A DNA stretch of 64,000 nucleotides from JADLGH01 sp964586675 (GTDB lineage Bacteria > Desulfobacterota_D > UBA1144 > Nemesobacterales > UBA2774), in NCBI GenBank assembly GCA_964586675.1, contig CAZPHQ010000003.1, positions 1-64,000 of the forward strand. The letters run 5' to 3'. The position numbers were made by a program, and so were the translations under genes. Shown one piece after another: positions 19,142-28,564 of the stretch. The notes beneath the pieces were generated by a model. That model worked only from the letters and a program-made list of their open reading frames with translations, did no database searches and was not told the origin of the DNA. Within the stretch, counting starts at the first letter, position 1. Each line of letters starts with the position of its first letter.

Positions 19142-20164
19142 CTATTCCGAAAAGAGCCCTTTCTGCATGCGGGGCTGTGAAAGGCCCAGGTGCTTGTAGG
19201 CGAGCGGGGTTACAGTCCTCCCGCGCGGGGTTTTGACGATGAGCCCCTCGCGAATCAGGAACGGCTCGTAGACGTCTTCGAGGGTGTCCTTGTCCTCGCT
19301 CACTGCGGCCGCTATGGATTCTATGCCGACCGGGCCGCCCCCGAACTTCGTGATTATCGCTTCCAGTATGGCCCTGTCGAGCCCGTCGAGCCCGAGCGCG
19401 TCGACCTCCAGCATTTCGAGCGCGGCGGCTGCGACGTCGCCGTCTATGACGCCGTCGGCCCTGACCTCGGCGAAGTCCCTGACTCTCTTCAAGAGCCTGT
19501 TCGCGATACGAGGGGTTCCGCGCGCGCGGCAGGCAAGCTCCGACATTCCGTCCTTCGTAATTCCGACGCCGAGTATGCGCGCCGAGCGTGCGAGTATTCC
19601 TTCTATCTCGCCCCCGGTGTAGTAATCGAGCCTGAGGTCGACCCCGAAGCGCGATCTCAGGGGAGAGGTGAGAAGACCCGTTCGCGTAGTCGCGCCGATC
19701 AGGGTGAACCTGCTCACTCCCACTTTCATCGACTTCGCCGTCGGCCCCTCGCCTATCATTATGTCTATCTTGTAGTCCTCCATCGCGGAGTAGAGGTATT
19801 CCTCGACGATGCGGTTTAAGCGGTGTATCTCGTCTATGAAGAGGACGTCTTTCTCTTCGAGGTTCGTGAGTATGGAGGCGAGGTCGCCGACCCTTTCGAC
19901 GACGGGGCCGGAGGTCGAATGAATTCTCACGCCGAGCTCGTTAGAGACTATATGAGCTAGGGTGGTTTTGCCGAGCCCGGGCGGGCCGTAGAGGAGAACA
20001 TGGTCGAGCGCCTCCTTTCTCCTCCGGGCGGCCTCGATGAATATCCCTATCTTTTCTTTCGCCTTTGTCTGGCCGAGATATTCCGAGAGGCGCTCCGGCC
20101 TGAGGTTGACCTCGAAAAGGGACTCTTCCTCACGGTCCCCGGGGCTTAAAACTCTCTCGGGCAT
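19142..20164 (-). CDS. ruvB: Holliday junction branch migration ATPase RuvB
   Basis: A 340-residue AAA+ helicase that drives Holliday junction branch migration with RuvA. It shows LRPERLSEYLGQTKAKEKI, Walker A YGPPGLGKTTLAH, Walker B LFIDEIHRLN, the sensor/ATP-loop region GATTRTGLLTSPLRSRFGV and a C-terminal winged helix (EPFLIREGLIVKTPRGRTVTPLAY). It is the last gene of yebC-ruvC-ruvA-ruvB. Confidence 0.98.
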   Translation of the reverse strand: MPERVLSPGDREEESLFEVNLRPERLSEYLGQTKAKEKIGIFIEAARRRKEALDHVLLYGPPGLGKTTLAHIVSNELGVRIHSTSGPVVERVGDLASILTNLEEKDVLFIDEIHRLNRIVEEYLYSAMEDYKIDIMIGEGPTAKSMKVGVSRFTLIGATTRTGLLTSPLRSRFGVDLRLDYYTGGEIEGILARSARILGVGITKDGMSELACRARGTPRIANRLLKRVRDFAEVRADGVIDGDVAAAALEMLEVDALGLDGLDRAILEAIITKFGGGPVGIESIAAAVSEDKDTLEDVYEPFLIREGLIVKTPRGRTVTPLAYKHLGLSQPRMQKGLFSE

Positions 20165-20238
20165 TTACAGGCTCCTCCGGTGGCTGTCGGTTTATTATAA
20201 ACGACTTCCGGGGCGTGGGGAAAGGGACGGAGCGCGGC

Positions 20239-20826
20239 TCACATCTTCTTCATGATCCGGAGGGCCTGCCGTAGGGCGTACTCCATCTCGGGCTCGTTCG
20301 AGCATACCTCTTCGATCTCGGAGATGCGCTCGTCTATTTCGGCCTTTTTGTATCCGACGTTTAAGAGCGCGGAGATAACGTTTGCGAGCATCCCGGCCTC
20401 GCTCGTTCCTGCCGCAGTAAGTCCGAGCGCTTTAATTTTATCCGCGAGCTCCGTCACGAGCCGGGAGGCGAGTTTGGGCCCTATGCCCGGAATCTTTCTC
20501 TTCGCGAGCTCGCCCGAGGAAACGGCGGAGGCGAATTCCGCCGGGGAAACGTTCGAAAGTATATTCGTCGCGAGCTTCGGCCCCACGCCGGCGACGCTTA
20601 TGAGGAGCGTGAAGACCGCCCTTTCATCCTCGGATAAAAACCCGAATAGCTCTATCGCGGTGTCCTTGACGCTCGTGTGTATTTTTAGCTCGGCCTCCTC
20701 GCCGACTGCGCCGAGCCTGTAGTAGGTCGAAAGGGGAACGGTTACGCCGTAGCCGACTCCGTTAACGTCGATGACCACGTGGCCGAGCGGCTTATCAGCT
20801 ATCTTCCCTCTAAGAAGTGATATCAT
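20239..20826 (-). CDS. ruvA: Holliday junction DNA-binding protein RuvA
   Basis: A 195-residue tetrameric Holliday junction-binding protein. It has the N-terminal OB fold starting MISLLRGKIADKPLGHVVIDVNGVGYGV, two helix-hairpin-helix motifs (LISVAGVGPKLATNIL and KIPGIGPKLASRLV), and the C-terminal domain III that touches RuvB. Its start overlaps the end of ruvC by 17 bases, indicating translational coupling. Confidence 0.97.
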   Translation of the reverse strand: MISLLRGKIADKPLGHVVIDVNGVGYGVTVPLSTYYRLGAVGEEAELKIHTSVKDTAIELFGFLSEDERAVFTLLISVAGVGPKLATNILSNVSPAEFASAVSSGELAKRKIPGIGPKLASRLVTELADKIKALGLTAAGTSEAGMLANVISALLNVGYKKAEIDERISEIEEVCSNEPEMEYALRQALRIMKKM

Positions 20827-21355
20827 CGAGAGTAAAGCGTCTCCTCTTTCTCCGGGGCTGGAGGAATTCCTTTCCGAGCTTCTGCTCTATGCGGGAGAGA
20901 TGAATGTGGCAGAGGGCGATGGCCACGGCGTCGGAAGCGTCTTCCGATTCGAATTCCGGAACGCCGAGAAGCATCGTGATCATACGCCTTACGTCGGACT
21001 TGTTCGCGCGCCCCCGCCCCGTGAGCGCGAGCTTTATTTTTGTAGGTGAGTATTCGCAGACTTCGAGGCCGGAATTCGACGCCGCGAGAAGTGCGATGCC
21101 CCTCGCCTCGCCGAGCGTGATCGCGCTCCGCGCATTTTTCGAAAAGAACATGCTTTCTACTGACATTATGATTGGGGAATGACCGTTTATTACATCCAGA
21201 AGACCGTCGTATATTATGGAAAGTCTTTTGGAAACCGGCAGCCCAGGGGAGGCCTTTATGCAGCCGCTGGCGATGTGGGTCACCTCGCCGTTTCCGGTCT
21301 CCAGAACCCCGTACCCGCAAACCCTGGAGCCGGGGTCGATTCCGAGTACCCTCAT
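20810..21355 (-). CDS. ruvC: Holliday junction resolvase RuvC
   Basis: A 181-residue RNase H-fold endonuclease that cuts Holliday junctions. The first catalytic Asp is in VLGIDPGSRVCGYGVLE; further acidic residues are in MSVESMFFSKN and the C-terminal DASDAVAIALCH. The ATG at 21355 is chosen because it follows the yebC TAA by one base (TAAAATG), a coupling arrangement; a TTG at 21367 is the alternative. An extra basic tail (QPRRKRRRFTLDD) is present. Confidence 0.96.
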   Translation of the reverse strand: MRVLGIDPGSRVCGYGVLETGNGEVTHIASGCIKASPGLPVSKRLSIIYDGLLDVINGHSPIIMSVESMFFSKNARSAITLGEARGIALLAASNSGLEVCEYSPTKIKLALTGRGRANKSDVRRMITMLLGVPEFESEDASDAVAIALCHIHLSRIEQKLGKEFLQPRRKRRRFTLDDITS

Positions 21356-21356
21356 T

Positions 21357-22106
21357 TTACGATGCAAGGCTCATCATCAGCTCTTCGGAAACGTCGAAGT
21401 TGGAGTAGACGTTCTGAACGTCGTCGCTGTCTTCGAGGGCTTCCATGAGGCGGATCATGTGCTCGGCCTCCTTACCCTCAATCTTCACGCTGTTCTGGGG
21501 GATCATCGTGACCTCGGCGTTATCGAACTTGAGGCCCGCGCCTTCGATCGCGGCTTTGACCGATTCGAACGCTTCTGGCGGCGTGATCACGACGAGCTCG
21601 CTTTCTTCGGTTACGACGTCGTCAGCGCCGGCGTCGAGGGCGATCTCGAAAACACGGTCTTCGTCCACCTTACCCTTCTCGAACGCGATGCGGCCCTTCA
21701 TGTGAAACATCCACGCGACGCAGCCGTTCTCGCCGAGGCTGCCTCCGTGCTTTGTGAATATGCGCCGTATGTCGGATACTGTCCTGTTCTTGTTGTCGGT
21801 GAGCGCCTTTACGAGCACCGCGCTTCCGCCGGGGCCGTAGCCCTCGTAGGAGAGCTCCTGAAAATCCTCCCCGCCTATTTCGCCCGTGCCGCGCTTGATG
21901 GCCCGGTCTATCGTGTCGTTAGGCATGTTCTGGTTCTTGGCGGCCGCTATAGCCGTCCTCAGCCTGGGATTGGATTCCGCCTCTCCGCCGCCGTGCTTCG
22001 CGGCGACTGTGAGCTCGCGGATGAGCTTCGTAAACACCTTGCCCCTCTTGGCGTCGACCGCGGCCTTTCTGTGTTTGATATTAGCCCATTTAGAATGTCC
22101 TGACAT
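21357..22106 (-). CDS. yebC: YebC/PmpR-family protein
   Basis: A 249-residue protein beginning MSGHSKWANIKHRKAAVDAKRGKVFTKL, diagnostic of the YebC/TACO1 family, with NMPNDTIDRAIKRG and YEGYGPGGSAVLVKALTDNKNRTVSDIR. Members act as transcriptional regulators or as ribosome-associated factors that relieve stalling on proline stretches. Linkage upstream of ruvC is a common bacterial arrangement. Length is normal. Confidence 0.97.
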   Translation of the reverse strand: MSGHSKWANIKHRKAAVDAKRGKVFTKLIRELTVAAKHGGGEAESNPRLRTAIAAAKNQNMPNDTIDRAIKRGTGEIGGEDFQELSYEGYGPGGSAVLVKALTDNKNRTVSDIRRIFTKHGGSLGENGCVAWMFHMKGRIAFEKGKVDEDRVFEIALDAGADDVVTEESELVVITPPEAFESVKAAIEGAGLKFDNAEVTMIPQNSVKIEGKEAEHMIRLMEALEDSDDVQNVYSNFDVSEELMMSLAS

Positions 22107-22211
22107 AGCTCTTCACCTCACTTCCAACTATCCAGATTTAATAAAGATATTTTCGTTATCCATAAAATTTTATAATATAGGGCGTAAACTGGCAAGTGCT
22201 GGCGCGGGACG

Positions 22212-23186
22212 TCACTTAACCCTTCTCACTGTAACCGTCAGCGGCTGAGCCCCGCCGATTTTCGTCGTTATCGTCGATACCGTGCTCCCCTTGTTTATCT
22301 CGCCGACGGTGAGTATCTTCGTCGAGGGGTCTATCACCTGCCCCGAAAGGGAGCTGAAGTCGAACCTTATCTCGGCGTCGTCCGGAAGCCCGAAGACCTC
22401 CGCCGTGATTGACGCCGGGGTGCCGATGTCGGTTTCGGGAACTATTATATTGTATCCCCACGCCGGGATGTCGGAATTAAAGAACGTTCCGCCCGGCTTT
22501 TTCAGGCTCACCCTCATATTTCCGGAGGAGTTCACTACCGTTCCGGGAAGATCGATGAACTCGGCCGCCGCCTGGTCGGACTTCATGGCTATGATGTTAC
22601 CGTTTACGAAGCCGTTATCCGTAGTGTTGAGAATTCCTATTTCGTACTTGTCCGGCTCGAGGACGTTCTGCGGGGGGAAGGTGAATGTTGTATTTAAGTA
22701 TCCGAACTCGATAAGCACCTTCTTTATAGTGCCGAGCTCGCCCGACGCGCCCGCGGGCGGGTTCGCCGGCTTTGCGATCTTGAGTATGCCGCTTTCGCCG
22801 GAGACTATAACTCCGTAAGATCCGGACGCCGATGCGGGAAGGCTGAACTTCCGCCAGCCACCTGTCATGGCCCTTACTTCTATATCCACTTTCTGCCCTA
22901 AAAGCCCGCTCTGGTTTATAGTTCTCACGGAGGTTATTTTTCCTGTGTAAAGAGGGTTCACGAATATCTCGCCGTCGAGGGATGTGAACTCGATTTCGGT
23001 ATACTGCGGGCCAGACGCCGAGCCCGCCCCGCCGTTGGTATCGTCCCCCGCCTGGGCCAGCACGAGGCCGCCTGGGGCTGCCTGGCGGGTGCCCGCCGGG
23101 TCGGCCGCGATGGAAGAAGCGCCGGCGGCAAAAACAGCCAGGGGCAGAATGGCAAGCCACGTCAACACGTTAAAAATCCTTCTCAT
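22212..23186 (-). CDS. Secreted hypothetical protein
   Basis: A 324-residue exported protein, signal peptide MRRIFNVLTWLAILPLAVFAAGASSIAADP. The mature part is rich in Gly, Ser, Thr and hydrophobic beta segments (TEIEFTSLDGEIFVNPLYTGKITSVRTINQSG, GSYGVIVSGESGILKIAKPANPP, PGTVVNSSGNMRVSLKKPGG), suggesting beta-sandwich domains of an adhesin or surface protein, but I cannot assign a family. The start at 23186 is set by GAGGG 4 bases upstream; the frame is open to 23219. It is followed by a 105-base gap before yebC and is not obviously in an operon. Confidence 0.72.
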   Translation of the reverse strand: MRRIFNVLTWLAILPLAVFAAGASSIAADPAGTRQAAPGGLVLAQAGDDTNGGAGSASGPQYTEIEFTSLDGEIFVNPLYTGKITSVRTINQSGLLGQKVDIEVRAMTGGWRKFSLPASASGSYGVIVSGESGILKIAKPANPPAGASGELGTIKKVLIEFGYLNTTFTFPPQNVLEPDKYEIGILNTTDNGFVNGNIIAMKSDQAAAEFIDLPGTVVNSSGNMRVSLKKPGGTFFNSDIPAWGYNIIVPETDIGTPASITAEVFGLPDDAEIRFDFSSLSGQVIDPSTKILTVGEINKGSTVSTITTKIGGAQPLTVTVRRVK

Positions 23187-23337
23187 AAGTCCCTCTTTTG
23201 AATATCTTTTTATTGACAACGAGATAATACGCCCCCCGAGCCCGCAATTCCATTATAGCATAAAGGAGACCTTTTGTTTAAGCTTCTCCGGGTGCGGCGC
23301 CTCCGCCAGAAGCGTTATTATTCCCGAAAATACTCAC

Positions 23338-23367
23338 TTGACAAATTACTTGGTTAACATGCATAAT
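23338..23367 (+). promoter_or_regulatory. Putative sigma-70 promoter upstream of rho
   Basis: TTGACA (23338-23343) and CATAAT (23362-23367) are separated by 18 bases, giving a leader of about 110 bases before rho, which is known in other bacteria to be controlled through its leader. Confidence 0.5.
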
Positions 23368-23483
23368 AAAGGTGTCTAAAACTTTTATCGCAACTCAAAG
23401 AGAACTGACACTCATTTCCGTACATTCGTAACGTGACATTGTATTAAACTCCTAAAATACACGAGGGCAAGGATCAGGAACAT

Positions 23484-24797
<1,314 letters not shown>

Positions 24798-24924
24798 CGA
24801 CGGCCCAGCGAATTCAAGCCGAACAACGTGCGGAAATTCAGACCCGTAAGAAAACGGGACACTGGAGGAGTTTCGCTCTGCGCTTGCCCCGGGCTTCCCG
24901 GCCCTTTAGAATAAGCTGGGACTC

Positions 24925-26682
24925 TTGAACAATTTCAGAAGGGATTCGCTCACTTTATCCGCCGCGCTCGTTATGGCGGCTTTACTCTCTATATTCATAT
25001 CTCCGGAGACGGCAAGGCTGTACGCAGCCGACCTCCCGGAGCCCGACCGGAAGGCGATTTTCCACCCTGTTTACGCACGCAACGGAATGGTCGTGTCCGA
25101 GGAAAGGTTCGCGACAGAGGCGGGGCTCCAGGTTTTAAAAGAGGGCGGAAACGCAGTGGATGCCGCTGTTACGGTCGGCTTCGTGCTGGCCGTGACTTTC
25201 CCCCGCGCGGGGAACCTCGGCGGCGGCGGGTTCATGCTCGTGCGCATCGCGGAGACGGGCGAGGTCATAGCGATCGACTATAGGGAGAGGGCCCCTCTCG
25301 CCGTGACGGCGAAGACATTCCTCGATAGCGGCGGCAACGTCGACACGGAGAAATCGCGTAACAGCGTGCTTTCGGCGGGGATTCCGGGGACAGTCGCCGG
25401 GCTCGCGCTCGCGCTCGAAAAATACGGAACAATACCGCTCGAAAGGGCTATACGCCCGGCGCTGGAGCTCGCGGAGAACGGCTTTCCCGTAAGCGATAAC
25501 CTCGCGCGCTCGCTTGAGGACGCAAGGAGCCGCATGGAGAAGGAGCCCGAGAGCATGCGGGTTTTCTTCAAGGAAGGTGGCGGGGCCTACGCGCCGGGGG
25601 AGATATTGGTACAGAAAGACCTCGCCGAGACTTTGAAGCTCGTTTCCGAGAACGGCCCCGATGAGTTTTACGAAGGTGAAATAGCTGCAAAGATCGCCCG
25701 GTTCATGAAGGAGCGCGGCGGTCTGATAACGGAAAAGGACTTAAAGGAGTACAGGGCCGCCCTGAGAGAGCCGGTGCGCGGGACTTACAGGGGATACGAT
25801 ATATACTCGATGCCACCGCCAAGCTCGGGGGGTGTGCACCTCGTCGAGATTCTGAATATTCTCGAAGGCTTTCCTCTCGGCGAATACGGGCACAATACTG
25901 CTAAGACGATAAACCTCATGGCCGAGGCGATGAAATTCGCCTACGCCGACCGCTCCGAGCATCTCGGGGACCCGGACTTCAAGGAAGTGCCGGTGAGGGA
26001 GCTCACATCCAAGGAATACGCGGCGAAGCTGAGGGAGAGAATGTCCCCCGGAAGGGTTACACCCTCCGTCCGCATAAAGCCCGGAGAGATGCCGCGAGAA
26101 GAAGGGCCTGACACGACTCACTTCTCCGTCATCGATTCGAAGGGCAACATGGTTTCCAACACCTACACACTCAACTTCGACTACGGCTCGAAGATAACTG
26201 TTCCGGGGACGGGGATGCTCCTCAATAACGAGATGGACGATTTTTCGATGAAGCCCGGCGAGCCGAACGCTTACGGTTTGGTGGGCGGAAGCGCGAACGC
26301 GCCCGCTCCCGGAAAGAGGATGCTGAGCTCGATGACGCCGACGATAATACTCAAAGACGGGGAGCCGTTCCTCGTTACGGGAAGTCCGGGCGGGAGCCTC
26401 ATTATTACGACAGTCCTTCAGATAATCACTAACGTCGTAGACTTCGGCATGAACATCTCCGAGGCGACGAACGCGCCGCGCGTGCATCACCAGTGGCTCC
26501 CGGACAAGCTACGCATCGAAAGGGGCATCTCCGGTGACACGCTCCGCATTCTGACGGATAGGGGCTATACGATCGATACGGGAAACACCATGGGGAGCGC
26601 GCAGAGCATCATGAAGAAAGGGGAATTTATTTACGGCGCTTCCGACCCGAGAAGGCCGGGCGGCCTTGCGGAGGGGTACTAG
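24925..26682 (+). CDS. ggt: Gamma-glutamyltransferase
   Basis: A 585-residue periplasmic Ntn-hydrolase precursor that hydrolyses glutathione and transfers gamma-glutamyl groups. A signal peptide (LSAALVMAALLSIFIS) is followed by the large subunit (GLQVLKEGGNAVDAAVTVGFVLAVTFPRAGNLGGGGFMLV). The self-cleavage site and nucleophile Thr lie at about residue 397 in GPDTTHFSVID; the lid and substrate motifs LNNEMDDF and GSPGGS follow. The frame opens at TTG 24925, needed to give a complete signal peptide. The stop overlaps the convergent nadA stop by 3 bases in a CTAG. Confidence 0.95.
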   Translation: MNNFRRDSLTLSAALVMAALLSIFISPETARLYAADLPEPDRKAIFHPVYARNGMVVSEERFATEAGLQVLKEGGNAVDAAVTVGFVLAVTFPRAGNLGGGGFMLVRIAETGEVIAIDYRERAPLAVTAKTFLDSGGNVDTEKSRNSVLSAGIPGTVAGLALALEKYGTIPLERAIRPALELAENGFPVSDNLARSLEDARSRMEKEPESMRVFFKEGGGAYAPGEILVQKDLAETLKLVSENGPDEFYEGEIAAKIARFMKERGGLITEKDLKEYRAALREPVRGTYRGYDIYSMPPPSSGGVHLVEILNILEGFPLGEYGHNTAKTINLMAEAMKFAYADRSEHLGDPDFKEVPVRELTSKEYAAKLRERMSPGRVTPSVRIKPGEMPREEGPDTTHFSVIDSKGNMVSNTYTLNFDYGSKITVPGTGMLLNNEMDDFSMKPGEPNAYGLVGGSANAPAPGKRMLSSMTPTIILKDGEPFLVTGSPGGSLIITTVLQIITNVVDFGMNISEATNAPRVHHQWLPDKLRIERGISGDTLRILTDRGYTIDTGNTMGSAQSIMKKGEFIYGASDPRRPGGLAEGY

Positions 26683-27650
26683 GCTGTTATTTCCAGCATC
26701 CTCTCTATCGACTTCTTGGCCAGCCTCGCTGTGGAGTCGGGAACCTTGACCTCGTAGACCTCTTCTTCGAGGGACTGGAGAACCTTCTCCAGCGTTATCA
26801 TTTTCATGAATCTGCAGACTGCGTCTTCCCTCGCGGGATAGAAGGTTTTGTCCGGGTTCGCTTTCCGGAGAGGATGAAGCATGCCGGTTTCCGTCGCTAT
26901 GACGAACTCCTTCGCCTTCGAAGCGGAGACGTGCTTTATCATCCCGCCCGTCGAAAGGAACTTGACGTGTCCGTTGCCGTTGCCGTTTCCATTACCGTTG
27001 GCTGGGGCGTCGGCATTCTGATACAAAAGGCTCGTCGTGCATCCGCATTCGGGGTGAACTATCATCTCGGCGCCCGGGTGCTCGCTCTCCATCTCCTCGA
27101 GGTCGCGCTTCATTATACCGGCGTGCACATGACATTCGCCCGGCCAGATATGAAGCTTCCGCCCCGTGACCCTGGCGGCGTAGGCCCCGAGGAACATATC
27201 CGGGAGGAAAAGTATTTCCTTATCTTCGGGTATGGACTTTACTACCTTGACGGCGTTCGAGGAAGTACAGCAGTAATCGCTCTCGGCCTTCACATCGGCG
27301 GTCGTGTTGATGTAGGAAACGACGACGGCCCCCGGGTGCTCCTTCTTCCATGCCCGGAGCTGGTCGGCCGTTATGGCGTCGGCAAGCGTGCATCCCGCTT
27401 TTAAGTCCGGGATGAGAACCTTCTTTTCAGGGGAGATTATGGAAGCCGTCTCGGCCATGAAATGGACGCCGCAGAAGACGATAATATCCGCCTCCGTCTT
27501 GGCCGCCATCTGCGAGAGCGCGAGTGAATCGCCTGTGAAATCGGCTATGTCCTGTACCTCGGGAAGCTGGTAATTATGCGCCAGGATGACGGCGTTTTTC
27601 TCTTTTCTGAGAATATCTATCTTTTCCGCAACGCTTGTGCGCTCGGCCAT
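26679..27650 (-). CDS. nadA: Quinolinate synthase NadA
   Basis: A 323-residue [4Fe-4S] enzyme that condenses iminoaspartate (from NadB) with dihydroxyacetone phosphate to quinolinate. The three family cysteines appear in VFCGVHFMAETA, HPECGCTTS and EDAVCRFMKM. MAERTSVAEK at 27650 is preferred as start because GAGGAGAGA directly precedes it; an ATG at 27674 lacks a ribosome site. An unusual (Asn-Gly)5 linker lies between the second cysteine and STGGM. The gene is last in the pduO-OMT-glnD-nadB-nadC-nadA run, 38 bases after nadC with this start. Confidence 0.96.
   Translation of the reverse strand: MAERTSVAEKIDILRKEKNAVILAHNYQLPEVQDIADFTGDSLALSQMAAKTEADIIVFCGVHFMAETASIISPEKKVLIPDLKAGCTLADAITADQLRAWKKEHPGAVVVSYINTTADVKAESDYCCTSSNAVKVVKSIPEDKEILFLPDMFLGAYAARVTGRKLHIWPGECHVHAGIMKRDLEEMESEHPGAEMIVHPECGCTTSLLYQNADAPANGNGNGNGNGHVKFLSTGGMIKHVSASKAKEFVIATETGMLHPLRKANPDKTFYPAREDAVCRFMKMITLEKVLQSLEEEVYEVKVPDSTARLAKKSIERMLEITA
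26970..26999. repeat. Trinucleotide-pair microsatellite inside nadA
   Basis: Ten codons encode (Asn-Gly)5 as imperfect AACGGN hexamers. This is a potential slippage site, but any change of a whole hexamer keeps the frame. Confidence 0.8.
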
Positions 27651-27687
27651 TCTCTCCTCATGCGTCTCACACATTGGAAAAAGGTAA

Positions 27688-28533
27688 TTATACCAGATAG
27701 AGGCCTATATCTAAAGCAGGCGGGGAGTGGGTGATCGCCCCTACCGAGATGAAGTTGACCCCGGTTCCGGCTATTTCCCTGACATTTTTGAGGGTGACGC
27801 CGCCCGAAGCCTCGACAAGAGCGGCCCCGGCGATGAGCCTCACGGCCTTGGTCATCTCATCGGTGCTCATATTGTCGAGCATGATTATGTCGGCCCCCGA
27901 GATGAGGGCTTCCTTCACTTCTTCGAGGTTCGAGGTCTCGACCTCTATCTTGAACTTGTTCTTGTACTTTTTCTTCGCTATATGCACGGCGTCGGAGATT
28001 CCGCCCGCGGCCTTTATATGGTTGTCCTTTATAAGTATGCCGTCGTAGAGGCCGAAGCGGTGGTTGAATCCCCCGCCGACGGCCACGGCGTATTTATCGA
28101 GGACGCGCATGCCCGGCACCGTCTTTCTCGTATCGAGTATCTTTACCGGAAGTCCCTCGACCGCCTTGACATACTTCGCCGTCAGCGTCGCTATGCCCGA
28201 GAGGCGCTGCACTATGTTAAGCGCGAGCCTCTCGCCCGAAAGAAGGGCCCGCTTGGAGCCGTTCAGCTCGCAGAGCACGTAGCCCGGCTTTACCTCTTCT
28301 CCGTCGTTGGCGTTATTGACGCATACGACCGTATGGTCCAGCTTCTGAAACACCCTCTTCGCTATGGGGAGCCCCGCGATCACACCGCGCGCCTTGGCGC
28401 GTATGACGGCTTTGCAATCCTCGTTCTCGGCGGTGAGCGCGTTCGTCGTTATGTCACCCTCGCCGAGGTCCTCCCTGAGCGAGTAATCTATCAACCTGTC
28501 TACACGTGTAAAATCGAGCTCTACTCTCCTCAT
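27688..28533 (-). CDS. nadC: Nicotinate-nucleotide pyrophosphorylase (quinolinate phosphoribosyltransferase)
   Basis: A 281-residue enzyme converting quinolinate and PRPP to nicotinate mononucleotide, the third step of de novo NAD synthesis. Seen: LREDLGEGDITTNAL, GERLALNIVQRLSGIATLT, LDTRKTVPGMRVLDKYAVAVGGGFNHRFGLYDGILIKDNH, EVETSNLEEV and MLDNMS, EASGGVTLKNV. Length and motifs are standard. It lies 31 bases after nadB. Confidence 0.98.
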   Translation of the reverse strand: MRRVELDFTRVDRLIDYSLREDLGEGDITTNALTAENEDCKAVIRAKARGVIAGLPIAKRVFQKLDHTVVCVNNANDGEEVKPGYVLCELNGSKRALLSGERLALNIVQRLSGIATLTAKYVKAVEGLPVKILDTRKTVPGMRVLDKYAVAVGGGFNHRFGLYDGILIKDNHIKAAGGISDAVHIAKKKYKNKFKIEVETSNLEEVKEALISGADIIMLDNMSTDEMTKAVRLIAGAALVEASGGVTLKNVREIAGTGVNFISVGAITHSPPALDIGLYLV

Positions 28534-28564
28534 CTTTTCTTACGCAGTCTCCTTGTCTTCGGCA

